From: CBDDBX01 sp965225955
Lineage (GTDB): Bacteria > Acidobacteriota > Aminicenantia > UBA2199
DNA: 64,000 nucleotides
Direction: 5' to 3'
Assembly (NCBI GenBank): GCA_965225955.1
Contig: CBDDBX010000029.1
Coordinates: 12,946 to 76,945 of the forward strand
Shown here one piece after another: positions 60,054 through 64,000 of this stretch. A program made the position numbers and the translations under genes. Each line of letters begins with the position of its first letter. The stretch's first letter is position 1. The notes beneath the pieces are model-generated. The model had not been told where the DNA came from. It saw only the letters and a program-made list of their open reading frames with translations, and did no database searches.

Positions 60054-60869
60054 TTACAAACCCTCCTGAGTTCCCGGCAATGCGAAAGCTTCATGATTTA
60101 TAACCACTTCTCCATCAGGTAGCCTGCACCCGTTTTCAATTACTTTATTTATATAAATTTTTGTACTATATATAGCCTTCTCAACTGAGTAGCCCTGAGC
60201 GATAAATGTTGCTGCAGCTGAAGCACAGGTACAACCAGAACCGTGGGTATTTATCCCATACACCCTTTTACCCGGATATCTGCTTACTCCTGATGGAGTT
60301 ACCAGCACATCCTCAGGATTCCCTTCAAGATGTCCGCCTTTCATAAAAAAGGAAGCCCCAAAGCGCTCTACCAGTTCAGCACCTGCTTTTTCAAGTTCAG
60401 CTACACTCTCCGGCATCTTTCCTGTTAACAGTTCAACTTCCCCTGTATTCGGGGTTACCAGAATGGATTTTCTGAAAAGTTTCTCAATTAACAGCTTTTC
60501 ACCTTCAGTGTCTATTAGTCTCTTACCTGAAGTAGATCTTATAACCGGATCTATAATCAGTGGAATATGGGGGTATTTCTCAGTAAATCGGATTACCTCT
60601 TTAACAGTATCCGCATTTACCAGCATGCCTGTTTTAACCACCTCAGGCTCCTGATGAAATGTGAGTGCTTCTATCTGTTTTCTTATTTCAGAAGCCGGTA
60701 CTGGATAGAAACTTTCTACTTTCTGATGATTCTGGGCAGTTATTGCAGTTATTACGGTTAAACCGTATCCACCAATAGATGAGATTGTTCTGAGATCACC
60801 CTGAACACCTGCTCCGCCACAGGAATCTGATCCTGCGATTGTCATTACTGTAGGTTTGTCAACAATCAT
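60054..60869 (-). CDS. thiD: Hydroxymethylpyrimidine/phosphomethylpyrimidine kinase
   Basis: 271 aa ribokinase-like enzyme of thiamine biosynthesis that phosphorylates HMP and HMP-P. The N-terminal motif TIAGSDSCGGAGVQGDLRTI, the substrate and lid region TAITAQNHQKVES and the C-terminal catalytic INTHGSGCTCASA are present. It stands 59 bp upstream of the ATP synthase operon on the same strand and is divergent from the glycosyltransferase operon. Confidence 0.95.
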   Translation of the reverse strand: MIVDKPTVMTIAGSDSCGGAGVQGDLRTISSIGGYGLTVITAITAQNHQKVESFYPVPASEIRKQIEALTFHQEPEVVKTGMLVNADTVKEVIRFTEKYPHIPLIIDPVIRSTSGKRLIDTEGEKLLIEKLFRKSILVTPNTGEVELLTGKMPESVAELEKAGAELVERFGASFFMKGGHLEGNPEDVLVTPSGVSRYPGKRVYGINTHGSGCTCASAAATFIAQGYSVEKAIYSTKIYINKVIENGCRLPDGEVVINHEAFALPGTQEGL

Positions 60870-60975
60870 TAAGTAGTCCTGTCTGAATAAAACAGAGTCT
60901 TCTCTGTTTCATTACATATGATATATTATATTCAAAAAAAATAAATGTATATTCCAAAAAAATATCTCTTTTTTA

Positions 60976-61003
60976 TTGAAACAGGCATGAAGAGTGGTAT
61001 ATT
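60976..61003 (+). promoter_or_regulatory. Promoter of the glycosyltransferase operon, apparently leaderless
   Basis: TTGAAA (60976-60981), a 16-bp spacer and TATATT (60998-61003) end six bases before the ATG at 61010. Transcription would start at or next to the start codon, and no Shine-Dalgarno sequence is visible, so the first message may be leaderless. Confidence 0.5.
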
Positions 61004-61009
61004 AATCAG

Positions 61010-62119
61010 ATGAAATTTGCTTTTGATGTACGCCCTTTTCTAAGCGGCGAAACTGGCGTGGGAGTATATTACAGGAATCTTCTGAACAATCTTGCACTTG
61101 TAGATAAGAGCAATGAATATATGCTTTTCTCATCCTCCCTGAAAGAGAGATTCCCCGCATCTGCTGTTCCGGCTTTCAGCAATTTTACCCTCAGAGATAT
61201 GAGAATTCCTGTAAAAATTCTTAACTATCTCTGGTATAAAAAAAAATTTCCCTCAATAGACATGTTCTTTGGAACTTCCGTTGACCTTACCCACTCCCCT
61301 TCTCCTGTTATTATTCCTACAAAAGGAAGAAAAATAATAACCCTTCATGATCTCTGCTTCCTTGATAATCCAGAGCTTGTTATGAATGAAGCCATTGACC
61401 ATTTTGCAACTGAAACAGAAAAAAATATAGCTGAAGCAGATGGAATTGTTGCTGTGTCAGAAGCCACAAAAGCGGCACTTATCAGACATTTCGGCAATAA
61501 ATATGCCAACAAAACAAGAGTTATCTATCACGGCACAGATATGGCTGATCTGAAAGAGACAGCTCCTCCCTTTAAACTTCCTGAAAAATACATACTTGCT
61601 GTAGGTACAATTGAGCCAAGGAAAGATTACAGAACCCTCCTGAAAGCCTTTGCTGATCTCAATTCTTCGGATAACTCCCCGAAGCTTGTAATAGTGGGTG
61701 GAAAGGGGTGGAAAGAGAGTTCTCTGCCGGATTTTATAACTAGACTTAGAATTGAGGATCGTGTTATTTTTACAGGGTACATGAGCAGAGGAAATCTGAA
61801 ACATCTCTATTCAAACGCAGAACTTTACGTTTTCCCTTCATTATACGAAGGCTTTGGCCTTCCACTTCTTGAAGCTGCATCTATGGGGGTTCCTGCTATT
61901 GCTTCAGATCTAAAAGTCTTTAAAGAGGTATTTCGTGACTATCCTGTCTACTTTAATACTGGAAGTCCTTCTGCTCTTACTGAAAAGCTGAATATTGTGC
62001 TGAACAGCAAAGATGTCATGAGAAAATCTGCTGACAGAGGTAAAGCTCTGTCAAAAGAGTACAGCTGGCGAAAAACAGCTGAAGAAACATTGCAGTTTTA
62101 CAATGAGGTATTAAAATGA
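61010..62119 (+). CDS. GT4-family glycosyltransferase
   Basis: 369 aa GT-B-fold enzyme. The N-terminal acceptor domain starts KFAFDVRPFLSGETGVGVYYRNL. The donor domain has AVGTIEPRKDYRTLLKAF, FTGYMSRGNLKHLYSNAEL and the ExxGLPxLEA signature EGFGLPLLEAASMGVP. It probably uses a nucleotide-sugar in cell-surface polysaccharide or O-antigen synthesis. It overlaps the next glycosyltransferase by four bases (ATGA). Confidence 0.93.
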   Translation: MKFAFDVRPFLSGETGVGVYYRNLLNNLALVDKSNEYMLFSSSLKERFPASAVPAFSNFTLRDMRIPVKILNYLWYKKKFPSIDMFFGTSVDLTHSPSPVIIPTKGRKIITLHDLCFLDNPELVMNEAIDHFATETEKNIAEADGIVAVSEATKAALIRHFGNKYANKTRVIYHGTDMADLKETAPPFKLPEKYILAVGTIEPRKDYRTLLKAFADLNSSDNSPKLVIVGGKGWKESSLPDFITRLRIEDRVIFTGYMSRGNLKHLYSNAELYVFPSLYEGFGLPLLEAASMGVPAIASDLKVFKEVFRDYPVYFNTGSPSALTEKLNIVLNSKDVMRKSADRGKALSKEYSWRKTAEETLQFYNEVLK

Positions 62120-63198
62120 AAATTGCCATAGATGGTTATGAACTCAATAGGTCTTATACAGGAGTAGGCAGGTATCTTTACAACCTGCTCAGGGAAATAT
62201 TAAGTATTGATAAAGACAATCAGTATCAGCTGTACGTAACAGAGGAACTGCCTCTGAAGCTTGATGCTCCAAATCTCAAAGTATCAGATATAGGTAGTAA
62301 TTCTCATACAAAATGGCAGAACAGTAACCTCTACAAAGCACTGAAAACTGACAAGCCTGACCTCTTCTTCTCTCCTAACCACAGCCTTCCACTATTCTGG
62401 AAAGGCCCCTCTGTAATGACCGTTCACGATGTTTCATGGCGTGTAGTGAAACAGGATTTCTCTGCAAAAGAGAGAATTATAAGAGATCTTAAAACCTATC
62501 TGGCTCTGAAAAAAGCATCAAAAGTCTTTACAGTGTCAGAGTTCTCAAAAGATGAAACCGTTAAATTTTACAAAGCGGATCCGTCAAAAGTCATTGCTAT
62601 ACATTCAGGAATAGAGGATACATTCAGAAGAAGCAGAGACAGAGATATTGATGAGTTCAGGACAAAATATGGAATTGGAGATATGCCGGCAATAGGATTT
62701 CTTGGCAGTATGTTTCCCCGACGTCACGTAAAAGAGCTCATTGAAGCCTGGCAGAAAATCAGAACCGGATTCCCCTGCAAATTAATTCTATGCGGAAAAA
62801 ACTTCTGTGGAAATGAAATAGATCAGATTTGTAGTAGTGAGGCTGATATTATTAGAATAGACAGAATAGAAGAGAATGAACTCAACACCTTCTACTCATC
62901 TCTGGATATCTTTGCCTATCTCTCATCTTATGAAGGTTTTGGTTTCCCTCCAATGGAGGCTCTTCAGTGCGGTACAGTTCCGCTTCTTCTTAACAGTTCA
63001 TCCCTTGGAGAAATCTATCCGGGAATTGCCGTTTTTTCAGCAACCCCATCTTCTGAAGATATTGCAGAATCCCTTAAGAGATTCTTTCAAAACTCTGAAG
63101 GGATAAAATTATCCATAATGGAGCAGTGGGCACAGAAACGCAGGAACTTCACCTGGAACAGGGCTGCAGGAGAGTATCTTAAGCATATGAAACTGTAG
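62116..63198 (+). CDS. GT4-family glycosyltransferase
   Basis: 360 aa, a paralogue of the preceding gene with the same build. The start is KIAIDGYELNRSYTGVGRYLYNLL, then TVHDVSWRV, VFTVSEFSKDETVKFY, GFLGSMFPRRHVKELI and the donor-site motif EGFGFPPMEALQCGTVPLL. Translationally coupled to the first glycosyltransferase. Same inferred role in surface glycan assembly. Confidence 0.93.
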   Translation: MKIAIDGYELNRSYTGVGRYLYNLLREILSIDKDNQYQLYVTEELPLKLDAPNLKVSDIGSNSHTKWQNSNLYKALKTDKPDLFFSPNHSLPLFWKGPSVMTVHDVSWRVVKQDFSAKERIIRDLKTYLALKKASKVFTVSEFSKDETVKFYKADPSKVIAIHSGIEDTFRRSRDRDIDEFRTKYGIGDMPAIGFLGSMFPRRHVKELIEAWQKIRTGFPCKLILCGKNFCGNEIDQICSSEADIIRIDRIEENELNTFYSSLDIFAYLSSYEGFGFPPMEALQCGTVPLLLNSSSLGEIYPGIAVFSATPSSEDIAESLKRFFQNSEGIKLSIMEQWAQKRRNFTWNRAAGEYLKHMKL

Positions 63199-63260
63199 CC
63201 TGACAGAAATTATTCTTATCCTCCCTATCCTCAGTTACAGTTTGCTTCACTTCATGAAAA

Positions 63261-63734
63261 ATGGTAAGATTTACAATGAATATGGATATGGAAAAGGAAA
63301 TTTCCAGACTCAGATCATTAATAGAAAATCGCATTGAATCTGAAAATAATATCAGCAGAATTACCGGTACTGGAATAGATAGAAATTTTGAACTTGATAT
63401 TACAAGATTATCAGAAGCAGATCTTGAACTGGAAATGAGAAAAAGAGCTGCAGCCATAAGAGAGGATATGGCACTAAATCATCAGCTCAACTGTTTTATG
63501 AAAAGAACTCCTGTTCTGAGAACCCGTCTCTTCAATAACAAATTATGTAAACTTCTTGTACTCCCACTTTTTCTTCCCCTCCATCTTTTAAAAAGAGGGA
63601 AATTTATTCTCAAAGATTATATGTTCTTTAACCAGTCAATTATTTTCCGGCTTGATTACCTGAACAGACGTATAAGTCAGCTTGAGGCTGCTGCAAACAG
63701 CAACTACAGTGATGAAGGTGAAAAAAATGGGTAG
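63261..63734 (+). CDS. Hypothetical protein of the glycosyltransferase operon
   Basis: Up to 157 aa; in-frame ATGs at residues 6, 8 and 10 are alternative starts and no strong ribosome binding site decides. The predicted protein is helical, with acidic and basic coiled segments (EKEISRLRSLIENRIESENNIS). There is one moderately hydrophobic stretch (KLLVLPLFLPLHLL) and a C-terminal coil (LDYLNRRISQLEAAAN). Small helical proteins of this kind accompany glycosyltransferases in surface polysaccharide loci. No family recognised. Confidence 0.7.
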   Translation: MVRFTMNMDMEKEISRLRSLIENRIESENNISRITGTGIDRNFELDITRLSEADLELEMRKRAAAIREDMALNHQLNCFMKRTPVLRTRLFNNKLCKLLVLPLFLPLHLLKRGKFILKDYMFFNQSIIFRLDYLNRRISQLEAAANSNYSDEGEKNG

Positions 63735-64000
63735 TTTTGAAACTTTATCTGACGATCTTATAAAGAAAGGGAATTTTCACAAACTTACCGGTTTAATCGA
63801 TAAATATCTGAAAAAGCAGCCTGAAGAGATAAATCTTCTGGATCTGATGAACAGTATAAAAAAACTTGAAATCAATAGTGGCAGAAGAAAACCTTCACTT
63901 GGCATATACGATCATGCATTCCACTTTATAGGTGGAGCGCAGAAGTACGGGCTCACAATAGTGGAAGCACTTAAAGATCTTTTCGATATTACTATTATTG
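63726..64000 (+). CDS. Probable glycosyltransferase (partial, continues beyond right edge)
   Basis: I translated this from the sequence; the frame stays open to the window end. The ATG at 63726 overlaps the preceding stop and has an AAGG-type site upstream. After ~65 residues of helical lead, the segment LGIYDHAFHFIGGAQKYGLTIVEAL is typical of the N-terminal acceptor domain of GT4 enzymes. Function is inferred from this and from the operon. Confidence 0.7.

Noticed and set aside
1..64000. CRISPR arrays, tRNA or rRNA genes, transposases
   Set aside because: No regularly spaced repeats, no cloverleaf signatures and no transposase or integrase frames were recognised.

Overview
The window comes from a Gram-negative, AT-rich bacterium. 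It has a TonB-dependent outer-membrane receptor, signal-peptide proteins and an F-type ATP synthase operon with paired b-type stalk genes, in the order b-b'-delta-alpha-gamma-beta-epsilon. That layout and the protein style fit Deferribacterota or a related deep Gram-negative lineage. The assignment is an inference, since no 16S rRNA or ribosomal protein is present.

Region 1 (1-34889, all on the minus strand, running off the left edge) is one very long, tightly packed operon. In transcription order it encodes: an ABC exporter (ATPase and two permeases); a Cys-type A-T protein with a methyltransferase-like insert; a saccharopine-dehydrogenase-like reductase; TubC-Cy-A-T; a FAAL-ACP loading protein; Cy-A-T-T-TubC-Cy; two type II thioesterases; KS-MT-ACP; C-T; KS-(decayed AT)-T-C; half C-A[MT]-T-reductase; T-C; and a final A domain cut by the window edge. 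Three Cys-type A domains, three Cy domains and a dedicated reductase point to a thiazoline/thiazolidine product of the pyochelin/yersiniabactin kind, but with an acyl starter loaded by a FAAL and reductive release. Directly upstream is a FyuA-like TonB receptor (34973-37312). I read the whole as a metallophore synthesis, export and uptake locus. Its parts are unusual: a pseudo-AT in one KS protein, no AT in the other, a thioesterase with a Cys nucleophile, an A domain split by a methyltransferase between motifs A2 and A3, and a strong terminator placed between the receptor gene and the synthesis operon.

Region 2 (37313-43700) starts with a regulatory stretch holding two good sigma70-type promoters and three TAGG-N4-CCTA palindromes. 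It continues into a repeat-rich, AT-rich accessory island: an AbiC-like membrane protein, a pentapeptide-repeat membrane protein, and a TcmP / three-Cys-motif (DUF5131) pair bracketed by 159-bp direct repeats. Each repeat carries a 30-residue hydrophobic ORF.

Region 3 (43700-49500) holds small and mostly uncharacterised genes: tiny membrane peptides, a winged-helix-like protein, a zinc-binding secreted or anchored protein, an EEP-fold nuclease/phosphatase with CdtB resemblance, a lipocalin-like exported protein, a GNAT acetyltransferase and a Crp/Fnr regulator.

Region 4 (49500-64000) is largely core genome: a possible structured RNA; a PiT phosphate transporter with a PhoU-like tail in an operon with a rhodanese and a MauE/DoxX-like protein; a WYL regulator; the F1/stalk ATP synthase operon; thiD; and on the plus strand a glycosyltransferase operon, probably for a surface polysaccharide, that runs off the right edge.
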